Assembly (NCBI GenBank): GCA_052173415.1
Contig: JBQMYQ010000009.1
Location: 1-51,731 of the forward strand
From: Wolinella sp052173415
GTDB taxonomy: Bacteria > Campylobacterota > Campylobacteria > Campylobacterales > Helicobacteraceae
Direction of reading: 5' to 3'
Length of the DNA: 51,731 bases
The notes under the pieces are model-generated. The model saw only the letters and a program-made list of their open reading frames with translations, was not told the origin of the DNA and made no database searches. Every line of letters begins with the position of its first letter. Positions within the stretch are counted from its first letter, which is position 1. The translations under genes were made by a program, and so were the position numbers. This document shows positions 24,595 to 33,216 of this stretch, one piece after another.

Positions 24595-25086
24595 TTAGAG
24601 CTTTAGCTTTAGCTCCTCATTATCCATCACGCCGATTCCTCGCTTGAGCACATCGCGCGCAATCTCCTGTGCCTCAGAGAGTGAGTGCATTGCCGCTGTT
24701 CCGCACTGATAGATATTAAGTTCAGGAATCTGATCTTCGCCCTGAAGCTCTAAAATATCCTCCATTGATTCCCGCCAAGCTTCGCAGACTCTAGGTGGCT
24801 CAGGCACGCCGATAAGGCTCATATAAAATCCCGTGCGGCAGCCCATAGGAGAGATGTCGATAATCTCGATTCCCGCACCATTTAGATGATCCCTCATGAA
24901 GCCTGCAAAAAGGTGCTCTAGGGTGTGGATTCCTCGCTCGCTTAGGATCTCTTTATTGGGGCGACAAAAGCGCAAATCATAGACTGCGATTTTATCACCC
25001 TTTGGTGTCGTCATCACTTTTGCTAGACGCACCGCTGGAGCGGGCATTCGCGTATGATCTACTTTGAAACTATCAAGCAATGGCAT
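24595..25086 (-). CDS. luxS: S-ribosylhomocysteine lyase LuxS
   Basis: Cytosolic metalloenzyme of the activated-methyl cycle that splits S-ribosylhomocysteine into homocysteine and DPD, the precursor of autoinducer-2. Metal ligands are H54 and H58 (HTLEH) and C128 (YQCGT); C83 (MGCRTGFY) is the catalytic cysteine. Length 163 is typical. AAAAGGAG precedes the ATG. It lies 38 bases after the sensor kinase gene on the same strand, not beside the cysteine-synthesis genes found next to luxS in H. pylori. Confidence 0.97.
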   Translation of the reverse strand: MPLLDSFKVDHTRMPAPAVRLAKVMTTPKGDKIAVYDLRFCRPNKEILSERGIHTLEHLFAGFMRDHLNGAGIEIIDISPMGCRTGFYMSLIGVPEPPRVCEAWRESMEDILELQGEDQIPELNIYQCGTAAMHSLSEAQEIARDVLKRGIGVMDNEELKLKL

Positions 25087-25124
25087 AGTAACTCCTTTTT
25101 AAAAGATAAAATGAAACAAAGTTT

Positions 25125-26771
25125 TTAAAAGATTGGCAACTCGATAACAAACTCCGCGCCCCCTTCTATATTCCGCACCTGAATATTCCCGTGCATCTCC
25201 TGCTCGATAATATTCTTCACAATAAAGAGAGAAAGTCCCACTCCATCGCCTTGAAACTTTGTCGTCGTATAAGGTTGGAATATTTTTTCTATCATCTCTT
25301 CGTTGATTCCTCCAGCATTATCGCGGATAATCATAAGCGCGCTATTTTTTAGCGCACTTGTCTCAATCTCAATTTTTCGTATTTCCTGATTCTCATGCAA
25401 AAGAGCAAACGCATCGACAGAATTTTGAAAAAGACTGAGCAGATTCCTGATGAGCTCCTTACGGAATTGCACCATTTCGACATCTTCGCCTAGGATTTCA
25501 TACGTGATTTTACCCTCATTTAGTGAACTTTCAAGGAACGAAAACGCCTCCTTGATTGCAGAATGAAGCATGAATTTCTCCTTGACCTTATCACGCTTAA
25601 AAAAGCCAGAAATCCGCGAGATCCCCTGTGAGAGTGACTGAATGGAGCGCTCCATCATATCAAGCAGAGTATGCGATTCCTCAATGTTTGGATTCTTGCT
25701 TAAAATAGAATCTTTTAGGAGCGAGAGCTGGATATTAAGCCCATTTAAAGGTTGTCGCCACTGATGAGCAATACTGTTTAAAAGCTCAGATGTGGCGGTA
25801 TATTTTGACTGCGCGATCGCGACTTTAAACAGCGAATGCACCTCTTTTAAGACTAGCTCCTTAATCATAAACGCAGGCAGCAGATAAGCAATCAAAATCA
25901 TCACGCCCAAATAGATGAGGCTTTGCAAAAGCAAAGAATCCGCTTTCGCGCATATTTCGTTGGGATTAAGCAGGGCGAGGAGGCGGATTCCCCGCGGATT
26001 CCCAAGCGAGAGTGCAAGCAGCTTCCCATCAAGGCTATACCCCTCCTCCCACCAGATTCCTCGAGATGAAGTGCGCTTGGTAAGCTCTTTTAGCTGCACC
26101 TGTTCATCGACTTTATGACCGATGATGTCGGCGTTTTGCGGATAAGCATCAACAATCTTGTGACGGGAATCGATGAGGTAAATCTTCGCATGCGTGCCAA
26201 GATGTTGCCTAAGATTTGTATCAGAAAACCAATCAAGTTTCCCGCCTCCCATCAAAATGCCCGATTCCTCGCCTTTTGTCCCAAGAATCGGAAGCGCAAA
26301 AAGCAAAATAGGATACTCATAAAAAGGCGACAAAATCACGTCCCCCACGACAAAATGCCGCTCAACTTGCACACGTTTCTTGAGTGCGAAAAGCTCTTGA
26401 TACATGTAATGAAGCGGCGTAATCACACAGAGCACCTCGCCCTTTGAGCCCATCACGCCCAGATTGACATAAAAGGACGAAAGCGCGCGAAAACCTTGCA
26501 AAACCTCTTGGCATTCAGGTGTGCGCGTCTCCCGTATAGCGGGAATCTTGGAGAGCAGTGCAAGCTCCTTTCTCGCAGAGAAAAGTGCATCCTCATAACG
26601 CTTAACAATCGCGTCCATGTAGCGAACGGTCTCTTGAATATACTGCTCTTTGGTGTTTTGACACTCTCTCCAGCTCTGGTAGGAATCAAACGCAAAAAAG
26701 GGAATAAAGGCAAGAAATATGACAAATGCCACACGATTCCTGTATCCCTTTAACATCTGTGAAACATTCAT
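25125..26771 (-). CDS. Membrane sensor histidine kinase with periplasmic Cache-like domain
   Basis: Two-component sensor. TM1 (about residues 13-29) and TM2 (about 283-304) enclose a periplasmic domain of about 250 residues that looks like a double Cache fold (YVNLGVMGSKGEVLCVI, VGDVILSPFYEYPIL). The H-box is NSIAHQWRQPLNGL with His336, a form common in Campylobacterota kinases. N-box NLLSLFQNSVDAF, G1 RDNAGGI and G2 GDGVGLSLFIVK form the ATPase domain. There is no HAMP-type linker that I can see and no response regulator nearby, so its partner is unknown. It starts 35 bases after porB and lies directly before luxS. Confidence 0.9.
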   Translation of the reverse strand: MNVSQMLKGYRNRVAFVIFLAFIPFFAFDSYQSWRECQNTKEQYIQETVRYMDAIVKRYEDALFSARKELALLSKIPAIRETRTPECQEVLQGFRALSSFYVNLGVMGSKGEVLCVITPLHYMYQELFALKKRVQVERHFVVGDVILSPFYEYPILLFALPILGTKGEESGILMGGGKLDWFSDTNLRQHLGTHAKIYLIDSRHKIVDAYPQNADIIGHKVDEQVQLKELTKRTSSRGIWWEEGYSLDGKLLALSLGNPRGIRLLALLNPNEICAKADSLLLQSLIYLGVMILIAYLLPAFMIKELVLKEVHSLFKVAIAQSKYTATSELLNSIAHQWRQPLNGLNIQLSLLKDSILSKNPNIEESHTLLDMMERSIQSLSQGISRISGFFKRDKVKEKFMLHSAIKEAFSFLESSLNEGKITYEILGEDVEMVQFRKELIRNLLSLFQNSVDAFALLHENQEIRKIEIETSALKNSALMIIRDNAGGINEEMIEKIFQPYTTTKFQGDGVGLSLFIVKNIIEQEMHGNIQVRNIEGGAEFVIELPIF

Positions 26772-26806
26772 CGCTATTCTCTTTCTCGCACTCTCTTAAG
26801 AATCGG

Positions 26807-27754
26807 CTAAACCCTCGCCTCTTCGCGCCTTTGGAGATATTCCCAACGCTCATCAACCTCTTTTTGCCACTGCGTAATTATATGCTCATTCTCCTGTTTA
26901 AAGAGATGTTTGAAACGTCCTTGCGCGGCAAGATAATCACGCACAGGAATGATATTCTTCGGACGATAGGTGATGTTTAGCTCCTTGCCATCAATAATCT
27001 CATAGAGCGGAAACACAAGGGAATCGACGGCTAAATCGCTAATCTCAACCGTCAAATTGGACTCAAATTTCCACTCCGTCGTGCAGGCACTCATGGCGTT
27101 AATAAAAGCTGGACCCTCGGTATCAAGAGCCTGCTTGAGCTTTTTTGCCATATCTTTCCACTTGTTGGGCGCGACCTGCGCAACATAGGGCGCGCCATGC
27201 GCCGCCATAATCGCGAGAATGTCCTTTTTCTTATCCTTTTTGCCATAGCTCACGCGCCCTGCAGGAGTCGTCGTCGTGCTCGCACCCATGGGTGTTGAAC
27301 CGCTCCGCTGCCCACCCGTATTTGCATAGACTTCATTATCAAGGCAGATATAGGTAATATCATGTCCGCGCTCAAAGCAGCCGCTGATGAATTGAAACCC
27401 AATATCATACGTCGCGCCGTCGCCCCCAAATGCGACGAATTTGGGCTTCTTATCCGAATAGAGCCGCCCTTTGCGCTCCAGAGCCTTATACATCGCCTCT
27501 GCGCCCGCTACCGCAGTGGAGCTATTTTCAAACCCGATATGAATCCACGGCACATCCCACGACGTATAGGGATACACCGCCGTGCTCACTTCAAGACAGC
27601 CCGTTGAAGCCGCCAAAACTAATGGGGAATCGGTGGCATTTAGCACCTCTCGGACAATCATTCCATGCGCACAACCCGGACAGAGCAGGTGCGCCCCCTC
27701 AAATCGCTCCGCTGCTTTAGAGTATTGTTTTAGGTTTTTAATCTCGCTCATCAT
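26807..27754 (-). CDS. porB: Pyruvate:ferredoxin (flavodoxin) oxidoreductase, beta subunit
   Basis: Thiamine diphosphate-binding subunit of the oxygen-sensitive complex that oxidises pyruvate and CoA to acetyl-CoA and CO2. LLCPGCAHG near the N-terminus supplies cluster ligands. The ThDP motif runs from GGDGATYDIGFQ to NEVYANTGGQRSGS, and a further conserved cysteine lies in SACTTEW. Length is 315. Two ATG codons in a row (27754, 27751) are possible starts after GGAGAAA. It is the last gene of the porGDAB set, in the Helicobacter order. Confidence 0.95.
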   Translation of the reverse strand: MMSEIKNLKQYSKAAERFEGAHLLCPGCAHGMIVREVLNATDSPLVLAASTGCLEVSTAVYPYTSWDVPWIHIGFENSSTAVAGAEAMYKALERKGRLYSDKKPKFVAFGGDGATYDIGFQFISGCFERGHDITYICLDNEVYANTGGQRSGSTPMGASTTTTPAGRVSYGKKDKKKDILAIMAAHGAPYVAQVAPNKWKDMAKKLKQALDTEGPAFINAMSACTTEWKFESNLTVEISDLAVDSLVFPLYEIIDGKELNITYRPKNIIPVRDYLAAQGRFKHLFKQENEHIITQWQKEVDERWEYLQRREEARV

Positions 27755-27783
27755 TTTCTCCTTGCATCGCCTATCCCTACCGC

Positions 27784-29007
27784 TTAATTAAAGCCCATTT
27801 TTGATCCGCGAAGACCGATGAATTGCTGGGTTGGGATCAATAGTTTGCCCGCATCGGCATTGCTCTTTTGCTCTTTATAAATCTGCAACAAATCTGCCTG
27901 CCTCATATCACGCCCGCCTAGCCCGTAGATATAGTTTGTGAGGAGGGGTCGATTCCCGCCTTGCACCTGATAGAGTGCTGCGGCACATTCATTAAAGAGC
28001 ATTCCCATCGCGCCCGCAGGCGAACTCCGATCCAAAAATGCCACGGCTTTGCAATGCTTCAACGCCTCACCCATCGCAAGATAAGGGAATGGACGCAACA
28101 CACGAGTAGAGAGCACACCCGCTTTGATTCCCGCTTTCCGCGCCTCTTTGGCGGCAAAACGCGCCGATTCCACCGTCGTGCCAAGCGCGACGATCGCCAC
28201 TTCCGCATCGTCCATATCATAGCTCTCAATCACTCTATATTCGCGCCCTGTAAGCTCTTTAAACTCCTTAAATGTGCGCTCAATAACGCAAATGGAATTC
28301 ATAAGATCGTGATGGTGCCGAGCTTTGTGCTCAAAGTGCCAATCCTCCTCCGTCTGCGCGCCATACGTAGCGGGCTTGCTAAAATCAAGCATAGGATTCT
28401 TGGGCTTGTAATCCCCGATAAACGCATACGCCTCATCATCTTGGAGCGGACGGACATTTTGTGCCGTATGTGAGCAGATGAAGCCATCTTGATGCACCAT
28501 CACAGGCAAGCGCACGTCATAATCCTCGGCAATCTTAAACGCCATGAGATTAAAATCATACGCCTCCTGGGGATTGTAGGTGCAAAGATTAATCCAGCCC
28601 GCATCACGCCCCAGATACATATCCGAATGATCGCCATTGACATTCAGCGGAGAGGCGAGCGCGCGATTCACGACATTAAGCACGATGGGCAGGCGCATAC
28701 CCGCCGCTTGATAAAGCACCTCAATCATGAGCGCAAATCCTTGCGAGCTCGTCGCGGTCGCTACCCGTCCGCCTGCCGCGGCTGCACCCACACAGCCACT
28801 CATCGCAGCATGCTCAGATTCCACCATGACAAATTCGCCATCAATATAGCCATTGGCCAAAAAACTACTGTAATTCATCACAATCGGCGTAGAGGGCGTG
28901 ATAGGATATGCCGCCACGACGTCGATTCTCGCTTGGCGCAACGCATGCGTCGCCGCCATATTCCCATCCCAGACCTCAATCTCCTGTAGCTCGATTTTCT
29001 CCGCCAT
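27784..29007 (-). CDS. porA: Pyruvate:ferredoxin (flavodoxin) oxidoreductase, alpha subunit
   Basis: Large subunit with the pyrimidine-binding and transketolase C-terminal-like domains of the POR family. Key segments are AAYPITPSTPIV near residue 35, ESEHAAMSGCVGAAAAGGR and TATSSQGFALMIE, then NRALASPLNVNGDHSD. The 407-residue length is normal. It is separated from porD by 3 bases and from porB by about 29. Confidence 0.96.
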   Translation of the reverse strand: MAEKIELQEIEVWDGNMAATHALRQARIDVVAAYPITPSTPIVMNYSSFLANGYIDGEFVMVESEHAAMSGCVGAAAAGGRVATATSSQGFALMIEVLYQAAGMRLPIVLNVVNRALASPLNVNGDHSDMYLGRDAGWINLCTYNPQEAYDFNLMAFKIAEDYDVRLPVMVHQDGFICSHTAQNVRPLQDDEAYAFIGDYKPKNPMLDFSKPATYGAQTEEDWHFEHKARHHHDLMNSICVIERTFKEFKELTGREYRVIESYDMDDAEVAIVALGTTVESARFAAKEARKAGIKAGVLSTRVLRPFPYLAMGEALKHCKAVAFLDRSSPAGAMGMLFNECAAALYQVQGGNRPLLTNYIYGLGGRDMRQADLLQIYKEQKSNADAGKLLIPTQQFIGLRGSKMGFN

Positions 29008-29010
29008 GAC

Positions 29011-29409
29011 TTAGTCTCTCTTTCTCTCTTCTTTTGCGGGCCACGAAGCAATCGCGCGCTCTTCGCTCTCATGGTCGCTAAACATTAAAAGCGATTTTGG
29101 ATTACTCGGGCAGACGCTCACGCACACGCCACAGCCTTTACAGTGTGTGTAGTCGATTCCGCGCATTTTCTCATCGCGCACAAGAATCGAGGAATCGGGA
29201 CAGTAGAGCCAACAGAAATAGCAATTAATACAGCCTGCGGGATTATACACGGGCTTATCCACGCGCCAATGCGCCGTGCTCGCAGTATAGGAAGTCTCCT
29301 TGTTGTATGCGCGCTCTTCGGGGTGCTTTTGGATTCCCGCCTCTGCGTCCTCCTTGAAAGGAAAAAGCAACGAGCCGATTTCAAACTCATTCCAGCCTTT
29401 GTAGTCCAT
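29011..29409 (-). CDS. porD: Pyruvate:ferredoxin oxidoreductase, delta subunit (2x[4Fe-4S])
   Basis: Electron-transfer subunit. Two CxxCxxCxxxCP motifs, CINCYFCWLYCP and CKGCGVCVSVCP, bind two [4Fe-4S] clusters that pass electrons to flavodoxin or ferredoxin. An N-terminal extension of about 55 residues precedes the ferredoxin core, as in Helicobacter. Total length 132. It lies between porG and porA. Confidence 0.95.
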   Translation of the reverse strand: MDYKGWNEFEIGSLLFPFKEDAEAGIQKHPEERAYNKETSYTASTAHWRVDKPVYNPAGCINCYFCWLYCPDSSILVRDEKMRGIDYTHCKGCGVCVSVCPSNPKSLLMFSDHESEERAIASWPAKEERKRD

Positions 29410-29418
29410 AACTTCTCC

Positions 29419-29979
29419 TTATTTTACTTCGTCATACGCGCGCTTGATTGCGACCATATTCGCATCAATCACTTTCTGCGGAAGCTTCTTGCCCAGCACT
29501 TTTTTAAAAGCGTTCAAGAAAAAATCCAACTCTAGCGCGCCCGAAATCTTTATAAAAGCTCCCAACATCGGTGCATTGGGGATCGCCTTGCCCAGCGTGT
29601 CAAGAGAGATTTGAATACAATCCAGCGTATAGACCTCTTTGCCGAGCAGATCAGGCTTCTTTGCGAGCAACTCCTCTTTGCTTAGATGGGTCGTGATGAT
29701 ATATTTGGTCGAGGGTTTTTCATTCGCGCAGATGTCCGTAATAAACGTCAAGCCCGGGTCAATCACCAGCACATAGTCGGGGTTCATGTATTTTTCATGA
29801 TTTCGGATCGGCTTCTCATCAATGCGATTATATGCACTCATCGCCGCCCCGCGTTTGGCTGAACCATAAAACGCGAACGCCTGCACCTCTTTACCTGTCC
29901 CGGCAATCACGTCCGCCAGACCCTTTGCTCCCGTTACCGCACCCTGTCCTGCGCGGCTATGCCACCTGATCTCTAGCAT
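29419..29979 (-). CDS. porG: Pyruvate:ferredoxin (flavodoxin) oxidoreductase, gamma subunit
   Basis: Gamma subunit of POR, first gene of the operon. The N-terminus IRWHSRAGQGAVTGAKGLAD is the typical start of this subunit, with GSAKRGAAMSAYNRI soon after. Length 186 is usual. AAGGAG precedes the ATG by seven bases. The gene is called porG or porC in different species. Confidence 0.94.
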   Translation of the reverse strand: MLEIRWHSRAGQGAVTGAKGLADVIAGTGKEVQAFAFYGSAKRGAAMSAYNRIDEKPIRNHEKYMNPDYVLVIDPGLTFITDICANEKPSTKYIITTHLSKEELLAKKPDLLGKEVYTLDCIQISLDTLGKAIPNAPMLGAFIKISGALELDFFLNAFKKVLGKKLPQKVIDANMVAIKRAYDEVK

Positions 29980-30016
29980 GTCGTGATCTCCTTAATGTTG
30001 GGCTAAAAAATGGCTC

Positions 30017-30022
30017 ATTTTA
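30017..30022 (-). promoter_or_regulatory. Candidate -10 element of the por operon
   Basis: TAAAAT on the minus strand, 38 bases before the porG start, in an otherwise short gap of 81 bases after the HAD phosphatase gene. This suggests por starts its own transcript. Confidence 0.45.
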
Positions 30023-30060
30023 GGAAAGTGGCACTTAAAAGCCCCTTGCAGGCTCACACT

Positions 30061-30711
30061 CTAGGAATCGGCAATCAATCGCACCGCAAAGAGCGCGTCG
30101 GGGACTATTCTATCTGTGTATTTTCGTAACACCTCTTCGCTTGCGTATCCGCTCAACACACCGATTCCCTCGATTCCCGCGTTTTGCGCTGCCAAAATAT
30201 CCAAAGGCGTATCGCCAATCATATAGACTTGACTTTTATCAAAGCTCTCGGCTCTCATCTCATCTAATGCCCTAAGAATCGGCTCGGAATCGGGCTTCGC
30301 ACGTTTCACATCTTCGCGCCCTATGACACATTCAAAATAGCCAAGCAATCCGAAATGTTCCAAAAGCTCGCGGGAAAATCGCCCTGTTTTGGTCGTTACC
30401 GCACCGATTCTCGCACACTTGCTCGCCTCTAAAATCGCCCTCTTTGCGCAGGGTAAAAGCTTTGTTTTTTGCTGTGAAACCTTATGATAATGCGCCTTGT
30501 AATCCGCAATACACTGGGCGATTCTCGGTGCAGGGACATTGAGCTTCGCACACATATCCTCAAGCGTATGACCGATGAGCCCCACGACTGCTTGATGCGA
30601 GGGAATTGGCAGACCATTTTTCTCAAATGCCACACAAAATCCCTCATATATAGCGTCCGTTGAGTCGATTAACGTCCCGTCCAAATCAAATAAAATAATG
30701 CGATCTTTCAT
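30061..30711 (-). CDS. HAD-superfamily phosphatase, phosphoglycolate phosphatase-like
   Basis: Haloacid dehalogenase-type phosphatase. Motif I FDLDGTLIDS (residues 8-17), motif II threonine in GAVTTKT, motif III lysine in VKRAKPDSEP and motif IV MIGDTPLDI are all present, with a helical cap domain between I and II. Length 216 and sequence fit the Gph/PGP group, which removes 2-phosphoglycolate made during DNA repair, but substrate calls in this family are weak. It starts 2 bases after the MATE exporter stop. Confidence 0.85.
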   Translation of the reverse strand: MKDRIILFDLDGTLIDSTDAIYEGFCVAFEKNGLPIPSHQAVVGLIGHTLEDMCAKLNVPAPRIAQCIADYKAHYHKVSQQKTKLLPCAKRAILEASKCARIGAVTTKTGRFSRELLEHFGLLGYFECVIGREDVKRAKPDSEPILRALDEMRAESFDKSQVYMIGDTPLDILAAQNAGIEGIGVLSGYASEEVLRKYTDRIVPDALFAVRLIADS

Positions 30712-30713
30712 AT

Positions 30714-32057
30714 TTATCCTCTCAATCCGCTACGCCCTTGTTGCCACAACACCAAAAGCGCGAGCAGGAATCCGCTCGCCATTGCCACAGGATAACTAAG
30801 CCAGATTCCTAGACTTTCCAAAAAATTGGGCAAAATCTCAAGCCACATGATGACAAAAATAAAATTATACGAAACCGAAACGAGAAAAGCGGGCTTGGTG
30901 CGCTCAATGGACTGAAAAAAGGTGGCAGTTAGGATATTCACGCCCAAAAACAGATACCCTGCATAGTAAATTTTCATCACATTAGCAGTCTCAATCACAA
31001 GCCTTGGATCATCTGGGAAAAATAGTGCCGCTGCTTGAGAACCAAAAAGGAGACTTAGCGTATAAATCGCCACACCGAGCAAAAGAGCGATCTTGAATGT
31101 GAAGTTAAAAATCTCCCTCACCCGCTCATGCTCGCGCGCACCATGATTGAAGCTCGCAATCGGTTGCAACCCCTGCGCGAGCGCGATGAGCGTCATCACA
31201 GCAATCATGCCGATATAGCCCACCGCACCTGCAATCGCCACGCCCTCTTCGCCCATGACGCGGATAATCTTAAAATTGTAAAGTGCAATCACGATTCCTG
31301 TGGTTATCTCGGTAAATGCGGGTGAAATACCATTTTTCACCGCACGCCACACCACAGGGAGATGGATAAAAAAGCGTGAAAAATAGAGCGTGCCTCGCTT
31401 AAAAATAAAATGCGAGAGCAAAAGGATAATCCCTATGCAGTGTGAAAGTGCCGTAGAGAGCGCAGCACCAAAGAGCCCCCACGAAAAAATAAAGATAAAA
31501 GTGTAGTTCATCGCGATATTGCTAAACGAGCCGACAATCATCGAGCTCATCGCGAGGTAAGGGGCTTTGTCATTACGCACAAACGCCTCAAGAAGCGGGT
31601 GAATGATAATAATCGGCGCGGCTAGGACAATTACCCCCAAATATTCAAGCACGTAAGATTGTAAACTCCCCTCCGCACCAAGGAAGCGAGCGAGCTCATA
31701 ACGGTAAGCAAAAAGCCCGATTCCAAGCAAGACAGAGAATATAAGCGCAAAATAGAATATGGAATTAAAAATCTCTCTAGCTCCTCTCTCATCGCCTCGC
31801 CCCATCGCTGCGGATGCGAGCACCGCCCCGCCAAAACTAAAAAGAAGCTCAAGACTTATAAAAAAGGAGAAAATCGGGACGCAGAGATTGATCGCTGCAA
31901 GTCCGAGTGCGCCTATTTTGCGCCCGATAAAAAGCCCATCAAAAAATACATCGGTCGAAAGGATAAGAAGCCCAAAAAACGCAGGGAAAAAATAGTAGAA
32001 AAATAGCCTAGGAATCGGGTCTTTTTGGAGATTGAGAGGTGCTTTTTTGTGAGTCAT
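30714..32057 (-). CDS. MATE-family multidrug/metabolite exporter
   Basis: Inner-membrane antiporter of 447 residues with about 12 predicted TM helices arranged as two similar halves. The N-terminus (KDPIPRLFFYYFFPAFFGLL, STDVFFDGLFIG) and the second-half counterpart (NGISPAFTEITTGIVIALYN) are typical of the MepA-like branch, Na+- or H+-coupled. Substrate is unknown. It has AAAGG seven bases before the ATG and is likely co-transcribed with the HAD phosphatase. Confidence 0.9.
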   Translation of the reverse strand: MTHKKAPLNLQKDPIPRLFFYYFFPAFFGLLILSTDVFFDGLFIGRKIGALGLAAINLCVPIFSFFISLELLFSFGGAVLASAAMGRGDERGAREIFNSIFYFALIFSVLLGIGLFAYRYELARFLGAEGSLQSYVLEYLGVIVLAAPIIIIHPLLEAFVRNDKAPYLAMSSMIVGSFSNIAMNYTFIFIFSWGLFGAALSTALSHCIGIILLLSHFIFKRGTLYFSRFFIHLPVVWRAVKNGISPAFTEITTGIVIALYNFKIIRVMGEEGVAIAGAVGYIGMIAVMTLIALAQGLQPIASFNHGAREHERVREIFNFTFKIALLLGVAIYTLSLLFGSQAAALFFPDDPRLVIETANVMKIYYAGYLFLGVNILTATFFQSIERTKPAFLVSVSYNFIFVIMWLEILPNFLESLGIWLSYPVAMASGFLLALLVLWQQGRSGLRG

Positions 32058-32234
32058 TGATAGCCTTTTTTACCTCACAAGTAGAATTAACTCTCCAAAG
32101 CCTATTTATATGGGCGCGATTCCCGCGTGCATTTTGGGGCGAGGATTCCCAAAAGAACGTCTCTCAAGAATCGCCCAAAAACATAAAAAACCGCCTCAAT
32201 CACCCCGCATAAAGAAGTAGGGAGTCTAAACCCA

Positions 32235-32624
32235 TTATCGTTTGGAGAATTGCGGACTTCTTCGCGCCTTTCGCTTACCATATTTCTTACGTTCAACCAC
32301 ACGGGAATCGCGCGTCAAGAGCCCCTTGGGTTTAAGAATGCTTCTAAAAGCCATATCATAAGCGGATAGAGCCTTTGAAATCCCGTGGCGCAACGCCTCC
32401 GCCTGCGCAGAATACCCGCCGCCAAGCGTAACGGAGATAATATCCACGCTCTTCTCTTGCTTGGTCAGCAAAAGAGGTTGCATCACTTTCATCTTGATCG
32501 CCTCATGTCCGCCGAGCCAATCATTGAGGCTGGTGCCGTTAATGGTAAGCTTGCCACTACCCGGAGTGAGCCACACTTTTGCTATCGCTGTTTTTCGCTT
32601 GCCTGTTGCGTAAATTTTTGCCAT
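32235..32624 (-). CDS. rpsI: 30S ribosomal protein S9
   Basis: Small-subunit protein whose basic C-terminal tail reaches the P-site tRNA. YATGKRKTAIAKVWL at the N-terminus and the C-terminal KKYGKRKARRSPQFSKR are diagnostic. 129 residues. It follows rplM by 12 bases, the standard L13-S9 pair. The 177 bases downstream contain an inverted repeat TTTTGGG/CCCAAAA (32132-32154) but no clear T-tailed terminator. Confidence 0.98.
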   Translation of the reverse strand: MAKIYATGKRKTAIAKVWLTPGSGKLTINGTSLNDWLGGHEAIKMKVMQPLLLTKQEKSVDIISVTLGGGYSAQAEALRHGISKALSAYDMAFRSILKPKGLLTRDSRVVERKKYGKRKARRSPQFSKR

Positions 32625-32636
32625 TTCTCTCTATCC

Positions 32637-33056
32637 TTACTTCGTGACTTGTGCAGTGTGTGGGTGTTCAGCACCTGCATATACTTTGAGCTTCTTAAGC
32701 ATTACGCGACCAAGTTTGGTCTTAGGGAGCATGCCCCGTGCAGCAAGCTTGAAGAGCTTCTCGGGATTTTTTTCCAAAAGCTCTTGAAGTGTTTGAGATT
32801 TGGTGCTACCAAAATAACCCGAATGGGTGAAATACTCCTTCGCATCAAGCTTCAAGCCACTGAAGCTAACTTTAGCCGCATTGATGATGACGACAAAATC
32901 GCCGCAATCAACATGTGGAGTGTAATAGGGTCGGTGCTTGCCGCGCAAAAGCGTAGCCACTTGGGTCATCAGACGACCGAAAGTCTTGCCTTCCGCGTCT
33001 AGCACGACCCACTCGCGCTTAATTTCGTTGGCTTTCGCCATTTTGGTTATATTCAT
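32637..33056 (-). CDS. rplM: 50S ribosomal protein L13
   Basis: Early-assembling large-subunit protein. Conserved segments are REWVVLDAEGKTFGRLMTQV, LLRGKHRPYYTPHVDCGD and GMLPKTKLGRVMLKKLKVY. 139 residues from the ATG at 33056, which has AGAGG seven bases upstream; another ATG five codons later has no ribosome-binding site. The gene has no copy of the GGAATC motif, in contrast to its neighbours. Confidence 0.97.
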   Translation of the reverse strand: MNITKMAKANEIKREWVVLDAEGKTFGRLMTQVATLLRGKHRPYYTPHVDCGDFVVIINAAKVSFSGLKLDAKEYFTHSGYFGSTKSQTLQELLEKNPEKLFKLAARGMLPKTKLGRVMLKKLKVYAGAEHPHTAQVTK

Positions 33057-33137
33057 GATTATGCCTCTGTGGGTATTTTGCCTTAAAGCGGGAATCCGAT
33101 GCGGAATCGCGCGCTAAAATTGAGCGGGATTGTAGAA

Positions 33138-33143
33138 ATTTTA
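33138..33143 (-). promoter_or_regulatory. Candidate -10 element of rplM-rpsI
   Basis: TAAAAT on the minus strand within an A+T-rich stretch, 82 bases before the rplM start, in the 160-base gap after argB. Confidence 0.4.
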
Positions 33144-33216
33144 TGCTTTATTATTGCTTAAATTAAGGAATATCTAAACTCCGTAGCAAATGCGCAATAC
33201 AAATGTGCGAATTGCC

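Noticed and set aside
24303..24647. Open frame on the + strand running into luxS
   Set aside because: It overlaps luxS on the other strand, has no good start and shows no recognisable protein.
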